Below, one piece after another: positions 41,512-49,326 of a stretch of 64,000 nt of DNA (position 1 is the stretch's first letter; each line of letters opens with the position of its first letter). Under the pieces are notes generated by a model. That model ran no database searches. It saw nothing but the letters and a program-made list of their open reading frames with translations, and was not told the origin of the DNA. Made by a program: the position numbers and the translations under genes. The stretch covers positions 1,054,001 through 1,118,000 of the forward strand of contig NZ_CP020042.1 in the NCBI RefSeq assembly GCF_002028425.1, given 5' to 3'. This DNA comes from Streptomyces katrae (GTDB lineage: Bacteria > Actinomycetota > Actinomycetes > Streptomycetales > Streptomycetaceae).

Positions 41512-42309
41512 ATGGGCGCGGGCATGGGTGCGGGCACGGATGCGGGCACGGGCGGCGTGAGTACGGGGACGGCGGCGCGCTGGGTGGAGCGCTGGGAGCG
41601 CCAGCAGCAGCGGTACGCGGTGGACCGCGAGGAGAGGTTCGCGGTCATCGCCGACCTGGTCGAGCACGTGGCGGGCGGCCGGCCCGCGCCGCTGGTGCTC
41701 GACCTGGGCAGCGGGCCCGGCTGCCTGGCCGCCCGGCTGGCCGCCCGGCTGCCGGGCGCGGAGGTGCTGGCGGTCGACGCGGACCCGCTGCTGCTGGAAC
41801 TCGGCAGCGCCCATTACGGCCGCTCCCTGCGCTACGTCAACACGCTGATCGGCGAGCCGGGCTGGGTGGGCCGGCTGGGCCTGGACCGCCCCGCGGACGC
41901 GGTGGTGTCGACGACCGCCCTGCACTACCTCGGCGAGCGGACCCTGCGTCAGGTGTACGGGGAACTCGCCGGGCTGCTGCGGCCCGGCGGGATCCTGGTC
42001 AACGGCGACCACATCAGCCCGGACTCGGTCCGGATGTCCGAACTCGCGCGGGACGTCGGGCGCCGCCACGCCGAACGCAACGCGGCCTGCGGCCACGAGG
42101 AGGACTGGGAGTCCTGGTGGGCGGGCGCGGCCGGCGATCCGGAGCTGGCCCCGCTGCTCCACCGCGGGGGCGAGGGCGGCCGGGCCCCGTGCGAGGGCAA
42201 CGACCTCACCGTCTCCGGCCATGTCGCGCTGCTGCGCGAGGCGGGGTTCGCGGACGTGGGGGTCGTCTGGCAGGTCGGCCCGAGCCATGTGCTGGCCGCC
42301 GTCCGCTGA
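41512..42309 (+). CDS. Class I SAM-dependent methyltransferase
   Basis: A 265-residue methyltransferase. The SAM motif I is LVLDLGSGPGCLAARLA (about 61-77), the acidic residue after strand 2 is in VLAVDADPLLL, and the post-motif ADAVVSTTALHYLGE and LLRPGGILVNGDH follow. The start is uncertain: ATG 41512 has GGAGG 13 bases upstream and a GC-rich third position; GTG 41557 has a four-base overlap with a tiny upstream frame. The N-terminal MGAG/GTDAG repeats are low complexity. As the last gene of the PLP operon it probably methylates its product. Confidence 0.88.
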   Translation: MGAGMGAGTDAGTGGVSTGTAARWVERWERQQQRYAVDREERFAVIADLVEHVAGGRPAPLVLDLGSGPGCLAARLAARLPGAEVLAVDADPLLLELGSAHYGRSLRYVNTLIGEPGWVGRLGLDRPADAVVSTTALHYLGERTLRQVYGELAGLLRPGGILVNGDHISPDSVRMSELARDVGRRHAERNAACGHEEDWESWWAGAAGDPELAPLLHRGGEGGRAPCEGNDLTVSGHVALLREAGFADVGVVWQVGPSHVLAAVR

Positions 42310-42339
42310 CCGGCGGCGAGCCGGCCGGCCGGCGCGGGG

Positions 42340-43008
42340 TCAGACGCGGCTGCACACGTGGATCGACATGGTGCCGTTGCGGGGCAGGTGCCGGATGCGC
42401 AGTTCCTTGCCGTTGTAGGCGGCCTCCAGCTGTCCGGTCCTGTCGTTGGCGCCCAGGGGGTACCAAGGCAGCATGGCCGAACCGGGGCCGTCCATCCCGT
42501 CGGGGACCGGCTGGGCGAAGGACACGTCGGTGCCCTCGCCGTCCCCCTTGGGGCCGGCGACGACCTGGATCTCCAGGCGGCCGGCCTGGTGGCTCCAGCG
42601 GCCGTTCCAGGTGGCCTTGGTGTCACCGGTCCAGACGATGGTCCAGGTGCCGTCCGCCCCGATGGTGGCCCTGCCGTCGCTCTTGCGGCCGCCGTCCGTG
42701 CCGGGGAGGGTCGAGCGGATCGCCCAGGTGCCCGTGACGAACGCGGCGAACGCCCGGCCCGCGACCCCGGTGGCGGCCGGGGAGGCGGAGACGGAGGGGG
42801 ACGGGGAGACCGGAGCCGGGGCTGAGGGCGACGCCGGGGCCGAGGGAGTTCCCGGCGGCGAGGACGACGGGGCCGGGCTCTGCGCGGCCGGCTTCTCCTT
42901 GCCGGTGCAGGCCGCGAGCAGGGCGGACCCCGCTCCCACCGCCAGGTAGCGCAGCGCGTTGCGCCGGCCGATGATCTTCGCCGCCGTGCGGATGTCTCTC
43001 ACCGTCAT
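42340..43008 (-). CDS. Hypothetical lipoprotein with a Tat-type signal
   Basis: A 222-residue exported protein starting at ATG 43008. A twin-arginine signal (RRNALRYLAVGAGSALLAAC) ends in a lipobox with C34. A long Pro/Ser/Ala linker (residues 38-80) leads to a beta-rich C-terminal domain (FVTGTWAIRSTL, TWTIVWTGDTKATWNGRW, RIRHLPRNGTMSIHVC) that looks like a small beta-sandwich or lipocalin-type binding fold. It is convergent with the methyltransferase. Function unknown. Confidence 0.83.
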   Translation of the reverse strand: MTVRDIRTAAKIIGRRNALRYLAVGAGSALLAACTGKEKPAAQSPAPSSSPPGTPSAPASPSAPAPVSPSPSVSASPAATGVAGRAFAAFVTGTWAIRSTLPGTDGGRKSDGRATIGADGTWTIVWTGDTKATWNGRWSHQAGRLEIQVVAGPKGDGEGTDVSFAQPVPDGMDGPGSAMLPWYPLGANDRTGQLEAAYNGKELRIRHLPRNGTMSIHVCSRV

Positions 43009-43077
43009 CGGGTCCCCCGTGGTCCGTCTTCCGATCTTGTGGATCTTGGAACGGAGTCTAAGGGGCGCCGGGAGGTG

Positions 43078-43755
43078 CTACGGAAGGCGCCATTCGACGG
43101 GCTGGGCGCCGGCGCCGACGAGCAGGTCGTTGGCCCGGCTGAAGGGGCGGGAGCCGAAGAAGCCCCGGTCCGCCGACATGGGCGAGGGGTGCGCCGATTC
43201 GATCGCCGGGAGGCTGCCGAGCAGCGGCCGGCAGTTGCGGGCGTCGCGGCCCCAGAGGATGGACACCAGCGGCTTGCCGCGGGCGGCCAGCGCCCGGATG
43301 GCCTGCTCGGTGACCTCCTCCCAGCCCTTGCCCCGGTGCGAGCCGGGCTTGCGCGGCGCGGTGGTCAGGGCCCTGTTGAGCAGCAGCACGCCCTGCCTCG
43401 TCCACGGCGTCAGGTCACCGTTGGAGGGCCTGGGCAGCCCCAGGTCGGTGTGCATCTCCCGGAAGATGTTCTCCAGGCTGCCCGGCACCGGGCTGACCTC
43501 GGGGGCGACCGCGAAGCTCAGGCCGATGGCGTGCCCCGGCGTCGGATAGGGGTCCTGTCCGACGATCAGGACGCGGACGTCGTCGAAGGGCTGCTGGAAC
43601 GCGCGCAGGACGTTCGCCCCGGACGGCAGGTAGGTCCGGCCGGCCGCTATCTCGGTGCGGAGGAAGTTCCCCATGCCGGCGATGCGGTCCGCGACGGGTT
43701 CCAGGGCCTTCGCCCAGCCCGCCTCGACAAGTTCGTTCAAGGGTCGTGGTGCCAC
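43078..43755 (-). CDS. ung: Uracil-DNA glycosylase
   Basis: A 225-residue base-excision repair enzyme starting at GTG 43755. The family-1 motifs are intact: water-activating motif GQDPYP with D68, FAVAP, the uracil-binding N in LLLNRALT, and HPSPMS with H189. It removes uracil from DNA. A TAGAGT -10 element (43764-43769) is only eight bases from the start codon, so the transcript is probably leaderless. Length is normal. Confidence 0.97.
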   Translation of the reverse strand: MAPRPLNELVEAGWAKALEPVADRIAGMGNFLRTEIAAGRTYLPSGANVLRAFQQPFDDVRVLIVGQDPYPTPGHAIGLSFAVAPEVSPVPGSLENIFREMHTDLGLPRPSNGDLTPWTRQGVLLLNRALTTAPRKPGSHRGKGWEEVTEQAIRALAARGKPLVSILWGRDARNCRPLLGSLPAIESAHPSPMSADRGFFGSRPFSRANDLLVGAGAQPVEWRLP

Positions 43756-43763
43756 GCTGCGTC

Positions 43764-43769
43764 ACTCTA
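43764..43769 (-). promoter_or_regulatory. -10 element of the ung promoter
   Basis: TAGAGT on the minus strand, eight bases before the GTG start, with no ribosome binding site in between; leaderless expression is implied. No convincing -35 box at the standard distance. Confidence 0.45.
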
Positions 43770-43941
43770 CTGGGTCACACTGACAGACCGTTACCGGCAC
43801 GTTCCGTCGACTGGTGCTCGCCGTCCGTCAGTTGATCCGGCGGAACGGTGTATCACCTTCAACGGATAAAAGAGGACAGATGCCACCTGGACGGGCCCTG
43901 CCCGAACACCTGGTTCCGATAAGCCAGTAGCATGCGGCGCC

Positions 43942-44862
43942 ATGAGCTCCCCCACTGGGCCCGCCAACGGCCTGCCCGTACGAATGCCGCGACCCCGCCA
44001 GACCGGACGGCACCGCCGGCCCGAGCCCGCGGTGGCGCCCGAGGGCGCGCCCGCGCTGGTGCTCGCCGTGCCCGGTGTCCCCTCGGCCGCCTCCCGGGGG
44101 CTCGCCGAGGAGATCATCAGCATCGGCCGCTCCGAGCTGCCCGGCCTGGAGGCCCGGATCGGTTACCTGGAGGGCGAGGACGGCGAGGGGAGCGAGTTCC
44201 CGTCGCTGTCCGGTGTGCTGACCGCCGTGGCCGACGAGCGGAACGTGCGCGCGGAGTTCGCCCGCGCCGCCGGTCACGAGGTGCCCGCGCCGACCGGTCC
44301 GGACGCCGTGGTCGTGCCGCTGCTGGCCGGCCCGGACGCCGACCTGCTGCGCCGGGTGCGCCAGGCGCTGATGGACTCCTCGGCCGCCGCCGAGCTGGCC
44401 GACGTCCTCGGCCCCCACCCGCTGCTGGCCGAGGGTCTGCACGTGCGCCTCTCGGAGGCCGGCCTGGCCCGCGCCGACCGGGCCCGGCTGTTCACCGTGG
44501 CCACCGCCGCCGACGGCATCATCCTGGCCACCACCGGCGGCGAGGAGGCGGTCCAGGCCGCCGGGATCACCGGCATGCTGCTGGCCGCCCGCCTCGCGGT
44601 GCCCGTGATGGCCGCCGCCCTGGACCAGGAGGGCTCGGTGGCCGCCGTCGCCGCCGAGCTGCGCGGCGCGGGTGCGGTCCAGCTGGCGCTGGCGCCCTAC
44701 CTGATCGGCCCGGAGGCGGCCGAGGGGCTGCTGGACACGGCCTGCAAGGAGGCCGACTGCGCCACCGCCGAGGTGCTCGGCGCCTACCCGGCGCTCGGCA
44801 AGCTGGCCGTCGCCCAGTACAGCGCGGCCCTGGGCCTCCAGCTGGGCGCACCGGCCCAGTAG
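43942..44862 (+). CDS. CbiX/sirohydrochlorin chelatase-like protein lacking metal ligands
   Basis: A 306-residue protein starting at ATG 43942. Two tandem alpha/beta half-domains typical of class II chelatases are visible (ALVLAVPGVPSAASRGLAEEI from residue 38; VVVPLLAGPDADLLRRV from 126; then ADVLGPHPLLAEGLHVRLSEAG and DGIILATTGGEEAVQAAG). In active CbiX the first motif reads HGSR and a second His lies near the second: here they are VPGVPS and AGPDAD, so both metal-binding histidines are gone. It is probably a non-catalytic paralogue kept in streptomycetes. Not linked to cobalamin or siroheme genes here. Confidence 0.82.
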   Translation: MSSPTGPANGLPVRMPRPRQTGRHRRPEPAVAPEGAPALVLAVPGVPSAASRGLAEEIISIGRSELPGLEARIGYLEGEDGEGSEFPSLSGVLTAVADERNVRAEFARAAGHEVPAPTGPDAVVVPLLAGPDADLLRRVRQALMDSSAAAELADVLGPHPLLAEGLHVRLSEAGLARADRARLFTVATAADGIILATTGGEEAVQAAGITGMLLAARLAVPVMAAALDQEGSVAAVAAELRGAGAVQLALAPYLIGPEAAEGLLDTACKEADCATAEVLGAYPALGKLAVAQYSAALGLQLGAPAQ

Positions 44863-44873
44863 GACGCACGGGA

Positions 44874-44907
44874 AGGGCCCGCCCGGGACGGTTCCCGGGC
44901 GGGCCCT
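44874..44907. terminator. Strong terminator after the CbiX-like gene
   Basis: A perfect 15-bp stem (AGGGCCCGCCCGGGA with its complement) with a CGGT loop, followed by a pyrimidine-rich CTCTCCCCTTTTC tract. It also faces the convergent lactonase gene. Confidence 0.85.
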
Positions 44908-44966
44908 CTCCCCTTTTCGGGCCCCGGTCCGCCGCCGGGAGCGCCGCCGCCGGCTCCGGGCGGGCG

Positions 44967-46034
44967 TCAGCCGAAGACCACGCAGGAGGCCGCGGGGACG
45001 GGCAGGGAGCCGGTGCGGACCGGGTGGCCCGTGCGGGGGTCCACGTCGAACCAGGTGACGTCCCCGGAGCGTTCGTTGGCCGCGTAGAGGCGGCGGCCCG
45101 AGGGGTCCGCCGTGAGGTCGCGCGGCCAGTGGCCCCCGCAGCCGACGGCGCTCGCGGGCCTCGGGCTCTCGGGGCCGGCGGCGAGCGAGAACGTGACCAG
45201 GGTGTCGGTGCCGCGCACCGCCGCCCAGAGGAAGCGGCCGTCGGGCGAGGCGGTGATCGCCGAAGGGTAGGCCCGTACGCCCTCCTGGGCGCCCGCGGCG
45301 GCGACGGGGACCTCCCGGAACGGTCCGAGCCGCCCCGCGTCCGCGTTCCAGCGGCAGACGGTCAGCAGCGGCTCCAGCTCGTGCAGTACGTAGACCAGCT
45401 CGCCGGCCGGGTGGAAGGCGAGGTGGCGCGGGCCGCTCCCGGGGCGCAGGGCGGCCTGCGCGTGGACGCGGAGTCCGCCGGTGGCCGGGTCGGGCGCGCA
45501 GACCCGTACCGCGTCGGTGCCGAGGTCCACGCCGAGGACCCAGCGGCCGGTGGGGTCGGGCAGGACCTGGTGGGCGTGCGGGCCCGCCTGGCGGTCGGGG
45601 TCGGGGCCGGAGCCCTCGTACTCCAGGACGGCGGGGGGTCCCGTGGGGCTGCCGTCGGCGGCGAGCGGCAGGCTGCTGACGCTGCCGGAGGTGTAGTTGG
45701 CGGTCAGCAGCCGCCGCCCGGCCAGGGCGAGGTGGGTGGGGCCCGAGCCGCCGACCGGGGCGGGGGCGCCGAGCGGCGCGAGCCCTGCGGCGGTGGGGCG
45801 GAAGGCGCCCGCCGCACCCCGCTCGGTCTCGCTGACCGCGTAGAGCACGCCGGCGGCCGGGTCGAGCACGAGGTACGAGGGGTCCGGCAGGGAGCCTTCC
45901 GCCGAGAGCGGGGTCAGCGCTCCGGTGGCCGGATCCACGGCCGCGGTGAGGACACCGCGGCCGCCCCCCGAGGTGAACGAGCCGATGTAGGCCCGGTGTC
46001 CGCCGCCGTGGTCCGTGCTGCGCACGCCGTCCAC
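44967..46034 (-). CDS. Lactonase family beta-propeller (6-phosphogluconolactonase-like)
   Basis: A protein of about 355 residues. GTG 46034 has GGAGAGGGG five bases upstream; ATG 46064 is a possible longer start. The seven-bladed propeller repeats are typical of the lactonase family (AYIGSFTSGGGRGVLTAAVD, SYLVLDPAAGVLYAVSE, THLALAGRRLLTANYTSGSVSSL, GPHAHQVLPDPTGRWVLGVDLGTDAVRV, RHLAFHPAGELVYVLHELE, AITASPDGRFLWAAVR, RDLTADPSGRRLYAANERSGDV). No signal peptide. Some members hydrolyse 6-phosphogluconolactone; the true substrate is not certain. Confidence 0.88.
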   Translation of the reverse strand: MDGVRSTDHGGGHRAYIGSFTSGGGRGVLTAAVDPATGALTPLSAEGSLPDPSYLVLDPAAGVLYAVSETERGAAGAFRPTAAGLAPLGAPAPVGGSGPTHLALAGRRLLTANYTSGSVSSLPLAADGSPTGPPAVLEYEGSGPDPDRQAGPHAHQVLPDPTGRWVLGVDLGTDAVRVCAPDPATGGLRVHAQAALRPGSGPRHLAFHPAGELVYVLHELEPLLTVCRWNADAGRLGPFREVPVAAAGAQEGVRAYPSAITASPDGRFLWAAVRGTDTLVTFSLAAGPESPRPASAVGCGGHWPRDLTADPSGRRLYAANERSGDVTWFDVDPRTGHPVRTGSLPVPAASCVVFG

Positions 46035-46088
46035 CGGTGCCCCTCTCCGCCGTCCCGGATCCATTCCGAGCCGACCGTAACAGAAGGT

Positions 46089-47228
46089 CTAGACCAAGTC
46101 CCGTCCCCAGGCCCGTTCCTGCGCGCCGTCGTGGTGGACGTAGGCGGTCGCGCTCGGCCGGTCCTCATAAGTCCGGTGGAAGACGGGGGTGGCGGCGCCG
46201 GAGATCGGCGGGACGATCCAGGACCAGTCGGCCCCCACCTCACGGCCCTTGCGCTCCTCGCGCTCCAGGTGCGAGAGGAACCGCCGGGACTCGGTGTGGT
46301 GGTCGGCGATGGTGACCCCGGCCCGGTCGAAGGAGTCCAGCACGGCCCGGTTGAGCTCGACCAGGGCACGGTCCTTCCACAGCGAGCGGTCGCTGGAGAC
46401 GTCGAGGCCGAGCCGGCGGGCGACGGCCGGGAGGAGGTTGTAGCGGTCGGTGTCGGCGAGGTTGCGGGCGCCGATCTCGGTGCCCATGTACCAGCCGTTG
46501 AACGGGGCGGCCGGGTAGTGGATGCCGCCGATCTCCAGGCACATGTTCGAGATGGCCGGTACCGCGTGCCAGCGCAGTCCCCAGTCCGACCAGTCGTCCT
46601 GCCCGTCGGGGTGGCGGATCGGCACTTCCAGCACGGCGTCGGCGGGGGTGTCGAACCAGCGGGGCTTGTCGTCGACGCCCTGGACCACCAGCGGGAGGAG
46701 GTCGAACGGGGTTCCCGCGCCGCCTGCCCAGCCGAGCCTCAGCAGGGCTTCGGTGAGGGGTCTGTTGCGGGCGTCCCCGACGGTTATCGACGGGTGGTCC
46801 CCGTAGCCGGCGTAACGCACCAGCTGCTCGCTCCAGATGAGCGGGCCGGGCCGGTCAGGGGCGTCCGGGGCGAAGACGGTGATCGTGGGCCGGACCCGGC
46901 CGCCGTTGGTGGCCTCGCGCAGGTGCTCGAAGCACTCGGCGGCGATGTCCTCGGCGGCGGTCAGCCCGCGGCGGTCGCGGACCCGCAGCGAGTTCCAGTA
47001 GAGCCGGCCTATGCAGCGGTTGCTGTTGCGCCAGGCGACCCGGGCCCCGTGGACCAGTTCCTCGGGAGTGTGGCGGTAGGTGCCGGTGTCCGCGAGCTCG
47101 GCCCGGACGGCGGCCAGCCGGGCGCGCGGATCACCGGTGTGCGGATTCTCCCGGTGGAAGAGCCGGATGAACTCCTCGGCTTCCTCCCACACCTGAGCGT
47201 CGCTCGAGTGCTTCTGCAGAATTTCCAT
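46089..47228 (-). CDS. nos: Bacterial nitric oxide synthase oxygenase
   Basis: A 379-residue oxygenase-only NOS starting at ATG 47228. The heme-thiolate site is WRNSNRCIGRLYW (C72), the arginine-binding glutamate is E251 in FNGWYMGTEIG, and the pterin-site WSWIVPP and aromatic GLRWHAVPAISNMCLEIGG are present. It oxidises L-arginine to citrulline and nitric oxide using electrons from a generic reductase, as no reductase domain or gene is attached. In Streptomyces NOS can serve nitration (thaxtomin) or signalling; no P450 or NRPS is adjacent, so a signalling or stress role is more likely. A 12-base palindrome lies just upstream. Confidence 0.96.
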   Translation of the reverse strand: MEILQKHSSDAQVWEEAEEFIRLFHRENPHTGDPRARLAAVRAELADTGTYRHTPEELVHGARVAWRNSNRCIGRLYWNSLRVRDRRGLTAAEDIAAECFEHLREATNGGRVRPTITVFAPDAPDRPGPLIWSEQLVRYAGYGDHPSITVGDARNRPLTEALLRLGWAGGAGTPFDLLPLVVQGVDDKPRWFDTPADAVLEVPIRHPDGQDDWSDWGLRWHAVPAISNMCLEIGGIHYPAAPFNGWYMGTEIGARNLADTDRYNLLPAVARRLGLDVSSDRSLWKDRALVELNRAVLDSFDRAGVTIADHHTESRRFLSHLEREERKGREVGADWSWIVPPISGAATPVFHRTYEDRPSATAYVHHDGAQERAWGRDLV

Positions 47229-47244
47229 TCCGGGCGGTTACCCC

Positions 47245-47256
47245 CTGTCCGGACAG
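47245..47256. promoter_or_regulatory. Palindrome CTGTCCGGACAG upstream of nos
   Basis: A perfect 12-base palindrome 17 bases before the nos start. A second, looser repeat ACAAC-N5-GTTGT lies at 47292-47306. Together they mark the likely control region in the 254-base gap to the FUSC gene; no further gene is seen there. Confidence 0.5.
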
Positions 47257-47482
47257 ATCCACCCTGCGCATGCCGGATGAATGTGCAATGAACAACCACC
47301 CGTTGTACATGCCGCAGGTCAGCGCCGGGCTCCCGGAGCCGACGGAACACTCCTCCGAGTGATCTTCGAGCGTTGGCCTGCGGTTGGGGTGCGTGCACGC
47401 GTACCATCCCCGGCATTCCGGGAGTTGGGCCGTCAGGCCCCGACCGTACTCCGGTCCGCCCGCGTGCGGGGGCGGTTCGCCG

Positions 47483-48988
47483 TCAGGCGGTGACGACCAG
47501 GGGGGCGCGGGGGTCGGTGCGCAGCGGGGTGGCCAGGGCGGCCAGGGCCGTCTCCAGGCCGTGCAGGTGCGCCAGGGCCGGTTCGGCCCCGGCGGGGCCG
47601 GCCGGGGTGGCGGGGGCGCCGGCAGCCGCCGGGGCGTCCGGGGCGGTGAGCGCCTCCACCGCGGCCTCGACCCGCCAGCAGGCGGCGGCGAGCCGGGCGT
47701 CGTGGGAGGCCTGGGGGTCGGCGGCGACGGCGACGAGCCCGCGCACCTCGCGGGCGCAGTCGTCGAGCAGGCCCAGGACCTGGCGCGCACGGGCCTTGCG
47801 GGCGCGCAGCGGGCTGAGCGGGTGGACCAGGGGCGCGAGCGCCATCCGGACCCGGGCCAGGAGCAGTTCCAGTTCGGCGGCGTGCGGGGCCGGGTCGGCG
47901 TCGGGGTCGCCGGCGAGGCGGTCGAGGGAGGCCGCGGTGGAAGCCCGTACGCAGTGCAGGGCGCGCTGGATCCAGGCGTCGTTGGCGGCGTGCGTGGTGA
48001 CCGGCAGGATCAGGGTGACGCCGAGGGCCGCGCCGAGCGCCCCGGCGGCGGTCTCCTCGAAGCGCAGGAGCAGCAGCCCGGGGTGGAGCACGCCGAGGAG
48101 CCCGTAGAGCAGCCCGGCCATGACGGTGACGAAGAACATCATCCAGGAGTAGGAGGGGGCGGCCGTGTAGAAGATGCCGAAGACGCAGACGGCGACCAGG
48201 GCGGCGGTGGGCGCGGGGGCGCCGTGCAGCGGTACGGCGATCAGCAGGCCGGCGGCGATGCCGGTGACGGTGCCCAGGACCCGGCGGAAGCCGCGGACCA
48301 GGGTCTCGCCCCGCGAGGCGGTGTTGACGAAGATCCACCAGGCGGTGCCGACGGCCCAGTACCAGCGGTCCTGGGACAGCACCTGGCCGACGGCGAGGGC
48401 GAAGGCGCAGGCGGCGGTGGCCTGGAAGGCCTGGCGGGTGGTGGGCCGGGCGAGGCCGGTGCCCGGCAGCGGCGGCGGGGCGGCGGCCGGGGGCGTCCGG
48501 CGCTCCAGGGGCCACAGCACGAACCGCACGGCCCCGGCCGACACGAGGGCCAGGGCGACGGCCGCGAACAGCTCGGGCAGCTGCGCGGGCCGGGCGTGCA
48601 GGAACTGGGTGACGAAGAACATCATGAAGGCGAAGATGCCGAGGGCGTGCCCGCGCGGCCCCCAGCGGCGGGCGTAGACCCCGGCGAAGACGACGGCGAG
48701 CCAGGCCGCGTCGCGCACGGGCGCCATGCCGTGCAGGGAGGTGGCCAGGACCAGGACCGGGAAACCGGCGACGGGCAGCAGGGCGGTGGTCACCCGCTGG
48801 GCGCGGACGTCCGCGTCGAGGACGGTGAAGAGCGCGAGCAGGGCCGCGAGCCCGCCGGTGATGGACGCGGTGAGCGAGAGCCCCGCCAGCTCGGCCACGG
48901 CGACCGCCAGTCCGGTGCCGATGACCGCGCGCGTGGAGTTCCTGAGTCTGGCGCGCCCCGGATCCGGAGCCGTGAACATCCTCTTCAT
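47483..48988 (-). CDS. FUSC family membrane protein
   Basis: A 501-residue protein (ATG 48988) with two blocks of membrane helices, about residues 20-165 and 190-320 (AVIGTGLAVAVAELAGLSLTAS, FMMFFVTQFLHARPAQL, WYWAVGTAWWIFVNTASRGETLVRGFRRVLGTVTGIAAGLL, MMFFVTVMAGLLYGLLGVLHPGLLLLRFEETAAGALGAALG). The repeated R-x-x-G-T-x-x-G motif is diagnostic of fusaric acid/aromatic-acid efflux-like proteins. The C-terminal 150 residues are cytosolic and helical. It may export weak aromatic acids; the substrate is unknown. It lies upstream of nos on the same strand. Confidence 0.88.
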   Translation of the reverse strand: MKRMFTAPDPGRARLRNSTRAVIGTGLAVAVAELAGLSLTASITGGLAALLALFTVLDADVRAQRVTTALLPVAGFPVLVLATSLHGMAPVRDAAWLAVVFAGVYARRWGPRGHALGIFAFMMFFVTQFLHARPAQLPELFAAVALALVSAGAVRFVLWPLERRTPPAAAPPPLPGTGLARPTTRQAFQATAACAFALAVGQVLSQDRWYWAVGTAWWIFVNTASRGETLVRGFRRVLGTVTGIAAGLLIAVPLHGAPAPTAALVAVCVFGIFYTAAPSYSWMMFFVTVMAGLLYGLLGVLHPGLLLLRFEETAAGALGAALGVTLILPVTTHAANDAWIQRALHCVRASTAASLDRLAGDPDADPAPHAAELELLLARVRMALAPLVHPLSPLRARKARARQVLGLLDDCAREVRGLVAVAADPQASHDARLAAACWRVEAAVEALTAPDAPAAAGAPATPAGPAGAEPALAHLHGLETALAALATPLRTDPRAPLVVTA

Positions 48989-49326
48989 GGCGGTGTGCCG
49001 CCCCCCTCGGTGTGCTGCCCGCCGGGCCGGTGTCCGCCCGGGGGTGGTGGGCGGCTTACGGGCACGGCGAAGGCGCCGCGCTCCGGTCCGGCGTCGTTGC
49101 CGGCCGGCGCTGCGCGGCGCCGAAAGTACATGGATACGACACAGATAAGCATCCGCAGGGGCATTGGCTCAAGGCGACCTCGCCGCGCTGGGCCATTGGC
49201 ACCCCCGAACGGGGATGTTTCCGGCCACGGGCGGGCCAACGGATCGGCTGCACACCCAGGTGCCCGCGCCGCTCCCCGCGACACGCCCGGTGGCGGGGGC
49301 GCGGGGCCGGTGGACACGATGGACGC
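48989..49326. other. 338-base divergent gap
   Basis: This stretch separates the FUSC gene from the monooxygenase gene, transcribed in opposite directions. I see no convincing gene or RNA in it. A less GC-rich patch at about 49130-49215 with TTGGCTCA and two ATTGGC elements (49167, 49195) is the likely promoter area. Confidence 0.5.

Noticed and set aside
43932..47291. 1,119-codon open frame on the plus strand opposite the lactonase and nos genes
   Set aside because: After the first part, which overlaps the CbiX-like gene in another frame, it is antisense to two well-identified genes and has repetitive Gly/Val/Ala composition.
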